From assembly GCA_013433145.1 (NCBI GenBank), contig CM024180.1:3313001-3377000 (forward strand): 64,000 nt of DNA. The letters are read 5' to 3'. Source of the stretch: Ascaris suum (lineage: Eukaryota > Nematoda > Chromadorea > Rhabditida > Ascarididae). Position numbers and translations under genes: made by a program. Under the pieces are notes generated by a model. It saw only the letters and a program-made list of their open reading frames with translations, was not told where the DNA came from and did not search any database. Shown one piece after another: positions 40,341-52,004 of this stretch (its first letter is position 1; each line of letters begins with the position of its first letter).

Positions 40341-40693
40341 GTTTGATGACGATTAAAGATGGATAGAGAGAAAACGTATTTCACTGTATGCGGTTGAGGT
40401 GGTCTTCACTGAAGGAATATTGAAGATGGGACCTAAAGTGGTGTTATTACCCTCAAAACACAAAATAAAGTCTCAGCACAAAACCGGAGATGAACTGAAT
40501 GAATCACGATGAGAAATAAACAAAAAACGTCTACAATCACCGCATAATTCAATGAAAGTCGCATCAGTCAACTATCTAATACAACAAAGTGAAATTAATC
40601 CTATTCAAGGGAATTACTGGCACACACCAAGTACCTAAAGTTACAATAATAAATATAAAACCAATGATATCATCATAAAAATAGAAAGGTGAC

Positions 40694-43600
40694 CTCGAGA
40701 GATTGAGGTGTCTGTTTATGAGTTATTATGTATTCATTGTTGCAACCCCTCGATCGGAATTCCGTATCGAATCTCGGGTCGTGCACATACCTCACGTCAA
40801 GACCAGCCAGCCATGCACCCACAGAAACGTCCTCACTCCTGCTCATTTAAATGGCAACTTATAAACAAACGCAAAGTGGTATCGCTCAACAATAACAATG
40901 AAGCAAAAAGGTGAACGAAGAAATCGAGAAAATGCAGAAATACAGTGGGAACAGCTATTGACGCGTCGAAAAATACGGCCTTGCGACGAAAAAATTTGCG
41001 ACGGTAACATCTGTGAAGAACTGGAAGCAGCATACGGCGAAAATCGAAAGAAATTAATCAAACTGCTACCAGTGTTCGAATTTATTTATGGGCTTCGGCA
41101 AAAAAGCTTTACGATGACCCCGTGTCTGTGCGTATAAATGTCTATCAACAGTTTCAGCTAGAGAACGGCTCCAGCTCGAGCTATGCAATTTGACAGGCAT
41201 AACGTAAGCATGCCGAGAACCGCCTGTATTTTCGTCAGGGCTGCTCAACCAACTTTACAAGAAGGAAGCTAAGGACAATTCTACCCAAAAATATGCAAGA
41301 GTTTTATAACGACCCCAATCAGAACAAGTAGCGCAGTGCGCCAGGTGAGCCGACACAATATATGTTTCTGTATTTCGCTCATACGACAAAAAGTTTTGTA
41401 AGCCACAAACAAAAATTAAAACAAGCAAAGCAGTGTTTACATATATCAAAGTGGCACGTAAACAAAGAGCAATAAAAAACATTGGTGCTGCTTACCGATA
41501 TAACTTGAGCAGATCTTTGTTACGGGAAATAAAATCCGCTAGCTTATGGGATAAAACATAACCGCCACCAAGCTGTAATTAACATACAACTTTTTGATTT
41601 TCTCCTTCACAACTTTTTGTTCGAGCAACTTTTTGATCTCCTTCACAAATAAACAAACAAATAAATAAAAAGTTATCATTGGCAGCTAAACCGGATTCAC
41701 ATCGCAGCCTTAGCCACAAACAAATGCTAAAGGAATCAAAACCTAAGCAGACGACCGGATACCGCCACATTTTTTGTTCTGAGACCGCAAAAGCGGACTG
41801 CATAAATCAACAACAGCTGCATGTCCATACGTGGAGGGACGGTGGAAGTGCCTACCCATATAATTAGCCATAAAACATTATACATTCATCTCTCCTTAAA
41901 TGATCATATATAAGGTATTTTGGCATCTTAATTTTCAATATGCCACAATTATAGCCATAAAATAACATCAAAGTGGAAGCACTTGAGGATTCAAAACCAC
42001 CACAGCTTCATTCGGGATTAAAAAATAGAAAAGATAGAATTACAGCGTTACCTGATAAGGAAGATAGCGGTCACATAGTACCCACTCTCTTTCTGCCCAC
42101 TGCCCCCTTCGCCGTGGCTTCGCCCTTCCATCGAGGAATCCCCAATAGAGTCGGGGGTGTGCAATATCCTTTAGTGCTTTCAATAAAGCGCCAACCCGTA
42201 CGAAGGAGTCCGAATCCACCTAATAATGATGGATATTAATGTATTTTTCTTCCAGTGAATGTTTCAAGCGCAACTCTTTTTTATTTAGTCTCCGGAAAAG
42301 CATCTCTCTTGAATTCGAGTAAAACTGCAACGTCGTCTCGATTTGAGATGAAAGACACAGCACTTACTTATATTTCACCCCCCCCCCCCCTCCCCTATCG
42401 ATTCATTAATGAAATAGCTCAAAATACCACCATAAACAATTTTAGCCATTTTCGGTTTTTAAGTGTATCATACCTTCACAATATGTACTGCAAAACTTAA
42501 CCCCACTGGTCATTACCAAGCTTCCTTTCGTAACGCTCTTTATCCAAAGCTGTCGTTGAAACCTCACAATAGGTTCCTGCCTGAGCATTACGTTTCACAG
42601 GATATTGATAGCGCAAATAGCATCATAACCTCCCCAAAGTGTTCACACTGAAGGGAGTTAAGAGATGATTCTTAGTAAAACTTCTTTACCCACCTCCTTC
42701 CACTTCTAGTTGCAACCTTTCGCTTAAGACGCTCTTCGAAGTTATGCTAGCGTGAGATGCTATAAACCTGCCAGGATAGTACGGACCACATAATGATCAA
42801 AACACAATCAGGACAGTATTAATTAAAAATGCTTTTTCATAAAACAGCGTCCACCACCAATACCCAACTTATTAACCACTGCTAAAAACGACTTCGACAA
42901 AAACCCCTCACAGTAGGGGGGGACAGATGCCTGAGTGGCAAACGACGACAAATGCTTAGCCATCAATTAAAGAAGGTTGAGGCTCTATTATAAGGAATAG
43001 GGGATATACATGAGTAAATAAATAAGCTCTGTGTCATAAAGGCCCCTCAACAAGGTAGAGGGGGTAGGAGGGAAGTAGCTTGGAAGAAGGGGCGGTGGGG
43101 AAAGAGAACAACACACCTTGATGAGAGTCATTTAAAAACCAACCTTTAAAAGAAAATCGAAGTTATACATGTGACAGACCGCATCTATCGCCATTAACGT
43201 TTTTCTCGCAAGATTTGCATAATCATCAATCAGTGCATCTAACAAAAGTAGATCGCCATTTAAATTCTGCTCTTCATCTAATAATTCCAAAGAGCGCTTT
43301 GAGAGATTAGCGATTCCGACCGGGAAAATATGCCGAAAAACAGCGACGCCTGCAAAAAGATGCAAAATTTTCGCATCGCCACAAAGAGGAAAACGCGTCA
43401 AATGTTCGTGCAGCCAAGCAGATCTCAAATGTTCCGCGTTGCACAAAACTCCATCAAGTGCATTGCGATAATGCACTCGAGGGGAAGAGGGGGCAAAGAA
43501 CAATGAAATCCACACCCATCACATTGAAAGCTTCCATAAAAACTTATTCAGGAAATTAGCAAAAGGAAACAATAGTCTTATATGACGTAAAAAATACGAC

Positions 43601-45997
43601 CGTGTCCAATAATAACTAAAATTAAAACAACGAACTAATACAAAAAAACGAAATATAACAATATAAAAGCGGAACCCTTTGAAGAGAGTTTTAGCCAAGT
43701 ATCACGGATGACAGCTCTAACAGCGCTATCATTGGCACGTGTCATGATCACTATCATCAAATATGTCTTCGGTAACGACGCTCGTCTCTCATCTGAAATG
43801 ATCGAACAAAATAAAAATATTGCAACTATAGCTAATTTAAGAAAAAAAAAAACAGCCTATCAGCGATGGAATTGCAAGAAGACAATCAGTGAAGAGAAGA
43901 GATCAGGGGAGGGGAGCGAGGATAAAAAATCTCAACTCTTATATCGTGCATACACTGATGGACCGCCTTCTCGGTTCGATAGCTTTTCCTTTCCAGGTGC
44001 AGCAATAATACAAGATCCATGCTTCTGTATGCACACCTCTTGGTTAATATAACCTTATGAGGAATAAATGGAGACAAACACTGAATACGGATGCGAACGC
44101 ACATAGCGTGTTTTCATATGCACTTCAACACAGCATTTCTCAAATACAAATGAAGGGCCTTACTGGCAGTAGTGACTGACGAGGGATATGGAGATATGTG
44201 CGGGTGAGGAGGGAGGAGGGGATGGAGAGTTCTGAGATCTTAAAGGAAAAAAGAGCAATTCTGAAAAATACGGATGACATGATTCTATGCATTCTTCATA
44301 AGTCTGTTGGGAGTAATATCTGCAGACAGAAAAAGAGATTACAGTTCCCTCTACTCGTTTCCTTCAACGCCTCAATTTGTGCACTCGCAGAATATGCAGT
44401 ACGCACACACATTCATATATACACTTGCAAATAAACAAAAAGAATTCAGCATGCGTGAAGAAAGAAAGACGATTCGGCGGAAACCAGGACGACTTCCTTC
44501 TAATTTGAAAGCACGAAAGTTAATTTATCTCAAGAGAAATCACACCGTTCATGTGACCTTGAGAACTGCCAATGCGAAGCATTTTTCGTCTATTTAGGCA
44601 GTGAATTTTGACTATCTTGTCAAGCAACATTTTTACTGACATTTTCTACAACAGACTTATGGCCAATTTGTCAGACGGTATCTTTCTGGCCATATTTTAT
44701 TGACAATATTTATTGAACGGCCGCGTCATAAAAAAGCGCACACTGGCGGCCCAGATGCGTCGCGAAATGGCGAAACCAGGCATTGGCTGAACCGAAACCA
44801 GGTTAACCGAGACCAATTTCACCCTTTATTTGATAGCTAGAGTCAAAGCCTTGCAAGAAATGTATCAGCAACGGCAATGGCCCTTATTTTCTCCACCGTT
44901 CTTGTCTTCCTCTCTCCCTGACTTTAAAAGCAGACCACCTCCTTCGAAAAGTCCCTCCATCCCTCCTCCCTTGCACTTCGTTCGGATGTCCCTGTTTCCA
45001 GTATTTCCAGGTATATAAAACAGTAAAAAATTTCTCGATCAGGTAGCACCGATCGTGCTTACAGTATCACCACTGCCGAATTTTACTTTGCTACCCACTC
45101 ACTCTGATTCAAGATAAAGTACTCTCAATTGCGAAACGATCGGTCTAATTGTTGCAATCCTTCAGCTTATAACAATAAAAAGGAAAACAAGGTAATGACT
45201 TCACATGTGACACTTTTCATCAAACAGCTTTATCCCACAACCGCCAAACTACTCAACTGGCACGAACAGCTCAACACAGATGATAACCTTTCAGGGTACT
45301 TCAAGCCACTTTTCAAATCACATAGATATGTTTATTGCGTGTATAAAGTGGTACTTACTGTTTATTTCGCGGAACAGGTATCAGAGACCGACTGCCGCCT
45401 ATTATATTTTAGACATGGGATGACAACAAAATAGGGCAGGCGGGCGGGTGGGGAGGGGAGGGAAGGGGAAGGCAGAAACCCTCTAATGAAGAGAAAGACG
45501 TACTGATGCAACGAGACCGCCACTATATGAAATAAAGGAAGAGATGAAGTGCAAAACTTTTAGCCTAAATGAGGGAAATGCAATTCGAACTTTTCAAAAA
45601 TCTCGAAAATATTGGAAAAGGCAAAAAATTACACCCCCATTAGATTCTAAGGAAACACTGTGACCCCGAGACACTCTCTTTCCTCTCGTCTCAGGAGGGA
45701 CATCGTCGACTCATGCAATGCTGGGTAATGACCAGTTCGACTACTAAAGGAAGTGGGCGAGGGGGTGAACGCGGGTTGAAGAGAGATTGTAGCAGGCAAT
45801 TGAATATCAATTTTTATAACCCATCACTGGCCGTGTAAACAATTACAAGACCAACCGGCACTGATCTGGATGCGAGGTGATGCTCGATAACGAATCGGCG
45901 GAGGTGATTGTTCACAGGAACATGATAATACCACAATAATAGTGCATAATGCACATGCACAACACGCACATAGCAGATACGTCGCCAAACGTCGCAT
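40694..45997 (-). CDS. B3GALT6: beta-1,3-galactosyltransferase 6 (SQV-2 type)
   Basis: Golgi enzyme of GT family 31 that adds the second galactose of the proteoglycan linker tetrasaccharide. Exons in transcript order: 45856-45997 (ATG), 43676-43792, 43144-43349, 42052-42219, 41496-41572, 40694-40838. All five junctions keep phase, giving 285 codons. Residues 5-26 form a Cys-rich signal anchor (type II membrane protein). Domain landmarks: [14 protein letters not shown] near 74-87; [16 protein letters not shown] in exon 3; [11 protein letters not shown] at the metal-binding site (DSD at 157-159, normally DDD); [47 protein letters not shown]. The human enzyme has 329 residues, so roughly 45 C-terminal residues are still missing, in an exon not found left of 40694 (phase 0 is needed). 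The first intron is about 2.1 kb. The acceptor at 40839 has a weak pyrimidine tract. Identity is secure from the ordered motifs. Confidence 0.92.
41586..41650. repeat. imperfect tandem repeat in an intron
   Basis: Three copies of CAACTTTTTG, two of them followed by AT..CTCCTTCAC, within about 65 bases immediately upstream (minus sense) of the exon at 41496-41572. Confidence 0.7.
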
Positions 45998-47169
45998 TCG
46001 TTGCACTCACTTCACGACCCACAATCAAGGATCTCACATCAACGTTGCGGTGGATGAAAACATCCGTGTAGGCCTGGAAAAACATCGAGGATAAAACGGT
46101 GACAAAAATAATATTCGTCTTGAAATTCGCTTACCTGACCAACCGCTTAATGAGTCACCAACAAATAATAAAAATGCCCTATAAATTTTTTATAAAATTT
46201 TTCAACAAACCCCACTTCGGCTTGTCGTTTCATAGTTTCGAAAGAAAAAACTCGCCTCATTGTTCATGCTGTTTCCGCTATTTCGTAGTCATTTGCATAT
46301 CCTAAGGAACGCCTTTTTATTGAGATTCTGGTGTTTTGTTTTATAATTACCTCAACAACTGCTTTATTCCTTCATTTCTGTCTATTAGTCGATATTTTTA
46401 GTTAATGACTTCGCCGAATTTTATTTTGTTTCGTAATGAATACCTGTAACTGTGGGAGGCATATTAGTCAACCTGTTTTAATCTAGTTGTTTCTTATGTC
46501 AGCTTCGGCAGGTTACGAATAAATAGAATATCTGACAACAGTTTCATTTATTTCTTTTTTATTTTATTTTGCTCCAATCAAACCGCTTACGGAAACTTTT
46601 AACTATACGAAAAACGCGTTCTTCTAATTTTAATGGCGAAAAATTGCAACTTGGCCGGCGTGAAACTCAACTCAATCAGTGACAAAATACACAACAACTT
46701 TTGGCCACATCAAGTTATCTATAGCTATTTCATAATCTCATAGGTCAAAGTGAAAGACGGTCGGAATTATGGTATAAAATTCACCATTCTAGAACACTGC
46801 AATGAACGTAGCATGAAATGTGCTTTCCCACGAAGTATAGCACAACATGTGCTTTTAACCAATCGAACAAAAAAATATAACGAGGTGCCTAAAATCACGT
46901 TTACCTATGACAATGCTGACCAAACAATGCACCAATCAAAAAAACGTTTTCAACAACACAAGTGCAGAATCAGTCTGACTTGCAAATCCACAACGTCCTC
47001 AAGTGTTAACAGCTTATTGGGAACGCGATCACTTTGGATGAAACCGTGAATAGTCAGTCGCCCATAGTCTGGATCGTCCGTGAAAATTCTGTCCACCTTA
47101 CCTGTTCGTAAGGTGGACTGAATGATACCGATGCTGCTATATCCGTGCAACCGGGTCGGCGGAATTCCC
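45998..47169. other. 5' flank of the galactosyltransferase
   Basis: No conserved exon seen. A minus-strand frame at 46950-47171 (with YSSIGIIQSTLRTG before a possible GTAAGG donor) has protein-like composition and could be a 5' exon of an unknown transcript, but it matches nothing I know. Confidence 0.35.
47091..47118. repeat. perfect 11-bp hairpin, 6-base loop
   Basis: GTCCACCTTAC, loop CTGTTC, GTAAGGTGGAC. On the minus strand the loop end forms a good splice donor context (ACAG/GTAAGG). Confidence 0.85.
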
Positions 47170-47560
47170 ATATATCATCCTCCTCTCTGGCGAGCGGGAG
47201 GGGGTTGCTTGGTGTGGATAGACTAGCCACAAACGCACGCGCAGAAGAGAGACAGAGAAAGCGCGCGCGTTCTTAGCGAGCGACGTGGCCGCATTCAGTG
47301 GTCACAAACCTGGTCTTCCAACTCGTTTTGAGGCGAAGCGAAGTAGTCTTGCCTGATACGTCATCTCCGATAAGAGTTGTGGTACAAGCGAAGTAGTAAG
47401 ACCACTTGTTAGAAACAGGCAAAATCCCATGGAACTAGATATGCCCGAATACGCTGTTGCCCTAGTTCAGCTTGCTAACCCCTGGTCGGGCCTAAGCCGA
47501 TTGCGCCGATCACGTTCCGAGGATTCAGAGAATCGTCGTTGGCGCAATCGCTGAATAAAA
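47170..47560. promoter_or_regulatory. GC/CpG-rich patch, probable divergent promoter
   Basis: Clearly richer in G, C and CpG than the surrounding sequence (including a GCGCGCGCG run near 47260), with no TATA box. It sits between the leftward galactosyltransferase (start 45997) and the rightward ASCC1 unit, and plus-strand base composition changes here from A/C-rich to T-rich. A 41-codon ATG frame at 47429-47554 (plus) lies inside it and could be an upstream ORF. Promoter function is inferred from position and composition only. Confidence 0.4.
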
Positions 47561-48055
47561 AAGTCGCAATGCAAAGAAAAGTCAGGTTTGACACCACTGA
47601 GGAGCATCAGAGCGCGCGGAATTAACGTCGTGCAGCTTATTGCTCTTCTTGAGACATCAGACGTTGAAATTATCGGCGTTTACACTAAATGTATTATTAA
47701 ACACTATCGTTATGTCTGCAAGCAGATTTATAATGGCTTGATAGACACTCATATACTTCTATATAGGTGTGTTCGTACTTGTGAATTGAATTTAGAACTA
47801 TACATTTACCTTCTTTTCGTTAATCAAGTGTTGCGAGGACTAACTCAAAGAAATTCTATTGCTTCTTTCACGAACATTACGAGCAATTTTAGTGTTAATT
47901 GCCGCTGCGTTGATTCAGATTCACTCTGCATGGAAACTGATATCTGGTGAGGTCGTAACGGTTTTCATTTTGAACTGTGCTGCTGCATTTTATATTAATT
48001 CTGTTATGATTTGCGTGAGGGAATGATGCTGGGTCGCGTCTGTTGTCTGTTGCAC

Positions 48056-48080
48056 TTGTTGTTGTTGTTGTTGTTGTTGT
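48056..48080. repeat. (TTG)n short tandem repeat
   Basis: Eight consecutive GTT/TTG units. Confidence 0.9.
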
Positions 48081-48722
48081 AAGACAGAGTATTCTGCTTT
48101 CAGGGTGAAGAGAGAGGAGGATCAACTTTCGACGCTATTAACTCAGTGAGCTTCAATGAGGGCACTGATATCGGTTCGGTATTTGCATATTTATCACTGT
48201 CTTTCTGCTTTGCTAAAAGACGCTTAACTATTTGCTTCTTTTCTTTTGTTTCTTATTTAAATCATTTTCTTCTTGTTACGAAATCAATAAGGTTTATTGA
48301 TTATAATGCAGGTTGAATCCTATCTTTACTGCAACCGGAACCGATGGTGAGTTTCGTTGATGACCATAAGAAAATAAGTTAAGCGTAGTATCTGTCGGAA
48401 GACCGATCCGGCTGATTTGAAGCGGGAGGGCCAGACTGTATCGAGTTTAACCCATGAAGTGCGCCTGTCGGTTTAGATCACAGATTTCCACCAAAAGTTA
48501 TTTGGGAGATGTTCAGCACCTTTAATTCTCAAGTATTGTTGGAAAACACCAATCTGTTGTTCACTTTCAAGAGGGCCGTAATAATCGTAGTCATATATGC
48601 TCAGCTCTCTGCCAGTCACCTCTTCCTCACCGCTTACCTTCGCGAGGGTGCTAGAAACTAAGAGTATTCCTGAAAGCAATAATAGCTAAAAATCGAGTCT
48701 GTGTCCACGTTTAGCATAAAAC

Positions 48723-48932
48723 CGATTCCTCGACATTTTTGAAAAGTGAATCCAAAAGTGTCGACCTTTCGGTTAGGTTTAGTCGGTGCCCAGACCTCTC
48801 AACCCTTCTTAGTTGTTGAAATACTCGCGATAGGTTTGTAGCGAAGGGCGAAGGACTTTCATCAGCCACCAAATGTTGTTGCATTAGAATGATTCGTTCA
48901 GTATTGATGCTTTGTGTGTATTGATTCAATAG
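48723..48932 (-). CDS. candidate exon antisense to the T-rich unit, unidentified
   Basis: Between a CTCGTAG acceptor (48933) and a possible donor (GTTTTA after 48723), 70 codons are open in phase 0 on the minus strand. Peptides include TNLSRVFQQLRRVERSGHRL and LTERSTLLDSLFKNVEESV, which look like charged amphipathic helices. The donor is poor and no in-phase partner was found. A second minus frame (48473-48670, ELSIYDYDYYGPLESEQQIG) lies nearby. Both run against the direction suggested by local composition. Confidence 0.3.
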
Positions 48933-51900
48933 CTACGAGCAGTTCCAATCGTACATTGTTAAGAGGATGATTGACGTTATCACTCGAGCGCAGCTTCGAT
49001 TGTTTCTTATTATCTTCATGCATGTATTAACTCATTTCCTGCAATTGATATGATTACCTTTCCTTTGTGCTCTGTCGGCATGTTTAATCGTCTTGCTTAT
49101 TTACCTGTACGATTCGAGGGAACCTGAATGAGAGGAGCTATTCCCCACTCCTCTCTCCCTCTGATTCATCATTTATGGGACATGTACAGTTGTGGGTGAA
49201 GGAAACACAACCATTCATAATCGGTGTGGGGCTCGCTTATGTGGCCGAACAATTATATAATTTTAATTAAGAATGCTGTGCATTTGGTTGGCGTTGAACC
49301 TTGCAAAAGGATCATTGATTGATTGGCGAATCAAAATGAGTACCTACCTTCTGAAGGATTTACTCATTTTCTATGTAAAAGGTAAAAGTTTGAGGTACTG
49401 TTTGCCGAAAAAACTGTACTGTTTTTGTTTATCGATAAAAATTGTTGTTGATGTTTTATAAAGTGGTTCAGCAAAAATTTTGTTACCTTCATGAAGTTTT
49501 TTGGTGGGAAAGAGATGAGTTTAACCGAAACGGAAGGTGAAAACCGGAACAGAACGTGACAGCCGTACTCACTACATCGAATTGTGGCTTTTGGTAAGCT
49601 TCATTTGAACATAGGCCCATAGATTTGCAACAATAATGTCCTAAAGGCAGTTTCATTCTGAAACTGAAATATAAAAGCAAACTGACCAATATACTAACAG
49701 CAAACATGAGCAGCAAAACGGAACTCTCGGCAGTCGTATGTCCGATTCGCATATGCCAACAAAAATTTGGAGTACCATCTTCATGAATTGCACCACTACC
49801 CCCGTTCCCTCTTTATTGTTGAAAAAGTTAAGAGGGATCATGGAAATTCAATGATTAAAAGAATAAAAACCATTGAGCAGCAATATTAGAGGGTTGAAAG
49901 TCTCAAAAAATTTTCAATCTCCGCTGATAGAAGCGCTTTTTGCTATCGCATTTGAGAACTTTTTCAGAGCAAAACAAAGCCGAAGCGAAAGAATGTTTAT
50001 TGTGGAAGCTCACTTGCACCATTAGAATTTTTTAGTGGAATATTTGTGTTTGGAGAACACAGTTCCTCCCCTTATTGTAAATTATCACCATCACGTTTTT
50101 AAACATGATGTTCATATTTCTCGCTTCAGCAAAAGGAAACCCATTTCCTCCCTTGTGATCCAGTCTACAAGAAATTCTCAAAAATACCTCGCAGAATTAT
50201 CGTTTTCTTTTTTTGCTCCGCCTAAAATCTCGCCTAGATTTGTTTTTCTTGAGGTGGGGGAAGGGGGGAGGAGGGAAGGAGAGGGAGGAAGGAATCGGCC
50301 CACATGTTTATGTTCACATCTTTTTCATTTTTATGCTTTTATTTGTTTATTTTTATGCTATTTTTAATTTAGTTTTAATTTACCTCACTAATAAATATTT
50401 CATTTTCAGGTTTATCGGAGTGTGCGCTTAACCGCGCGAGCGCTCGTTAAAAGAGGTAAATTCTTCCTATATTATTGCCGTAAATCTTTTGAAACGATGA
50501 GTAGAATTGAATAAATTTCATGGTTCTTTTTATTTGCATATTGAAGATGAATTGTGATATCACAAGGGAAATTTTTCAGCTGAGTTGTTTCTATGAATGT
50601 AACTCCCTTCCGCCAGCCCCCATTCCTGTCCTTCTCTTTCTTCCTATTCATTTTGCGATTTACATTCCTTTCATCCCATTCAAAATCTGACAGTTTAAAG
50701 ATGATCTTCGGGTTGTTCAAAACTTACCAACTATAGAAAATGCGAGAGCTGTTTAAATGACGGCACAGGAATTGATGGGGAACTCGAAGAAATGTTTCTT
50801 TGGTTATGTTTGCTTAACGAATTGGAAAAATCGTAAGATCCTTTTGATTATATTCCCTTCGTAAAAATATAGGGAAACCATAATTTATAGGTCTTGAAAG
50901 CATTTATATTATTACTTTGTTTGTTTTCTTGAACTGATTAAAAAAATATGCGGAATGTGGGCGGACGTTTTTGAGAGGTTTCTGCTATGAATACTGTTAA
51001 TTCATCGAACTGAAACATTGATGTGCTAGGTAAAACATCTGTTAGTAGAAATTTAACGAATCACTCATCGGGTTTCTTTCTATGTTTAGGAGGAGAATAT
51101 AGATATTATTAGTAAGTTTCCTAGAAATCATTCATTAAAATTTTAAGTCACCAAATTCAACGAAGCTCTCATTAGTCAAGGTGCTTAGAACGAAGGCGGC
51201 ATCCACTTTTATAATTTTTATTCTCCTTGCAATAACTTTTGGTGTATAATAAAATACTGTCACCTTACTTAAATACAAGCAATTAAAAATTCGAATAAAT
51301 ATTGTTAAGTGTTCGAGTTTATGGGCTGTTTATGATTTCTTCTTGTTGTACTTAACGAACTCGATTTCAGTGAAATACTTTCATTCAGCTGCAACAATCA
51401 AACTTATTGAAACAAAATATTTTTAGAGATTGTTAAGCACAGATGTATTTTCTGCTCGGTTTGCTGTTCAAATATGTGGTGCCACTTTCATACTTTTTTG
51501 GCAGATTTGCACGTATATAGCATATTATGAAAGCATTTCCTGCTTTTGTATGTATGCAAGTGTCTGTGTTTTTACCAGCATAAATATTCGGAATTTTTGT
51601 ATTTCTGTGAGGTGGTTTAGATCCTGATGTTTTTTTATAATCGAATAGGTCCAACTTTATATTTCACCTGTTGGATTCAATCGGGGATTAACGAGTGGAA
51701 TTTCGGACTTGGTAGGTATAATGCAGACGACAGAGTGACATCTTTTGCAATGTTCTAAGTCGATTCTTCTGCTCTGAAAAGAACCGCAGAAGTTCGAAGG
51801 TGTGGAAGAAAGGCATAATCCAGTTAGATTATGTGGTTCTGCACTTGTTTTTTCGAGATTTCATTAATAAGCTATCACCACTGGCGGAAATTTCTCCGTT

Positions 51901-52004
51901 TTTCAAAACTACGATGAAAACCCGAATTAAACGAGCAGCAGTAAGAATGCCACATTCCAGCGATCACGTGTTCCTGTACTCATAACTCTGCTATAAAGCG
52001 TCGA

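Larger units (their letters stand above)
47561..52004. other. T-rich region upstream of ASCC1
   Basis: Composition suggests rightward transcription, so this may be 5' untranslated or outron sequence of ASCC1 or an unrecognised plus-strand gene. No plus-strand exon with good splice sites and a known product was found. The 363-base open frame at 47588 has no ATG near its start. Confidence 0.4.

Noticed and set aside
43350..43515. Upstream extension of the galactosyltransferase exon (open to 43515)
   Set aside because: A strong TTTTTGCAG acceptor sits at 43350, and the exon at 43676-43792 supplies the expected RDTWL segment in phase, so the extension is intron.
47588..47950. 120-codon plus-strand open frame
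   Set aside because: No ATG until near its end, no acceptor at its start and no family resemblance; frames of this length occur several times here by chance.
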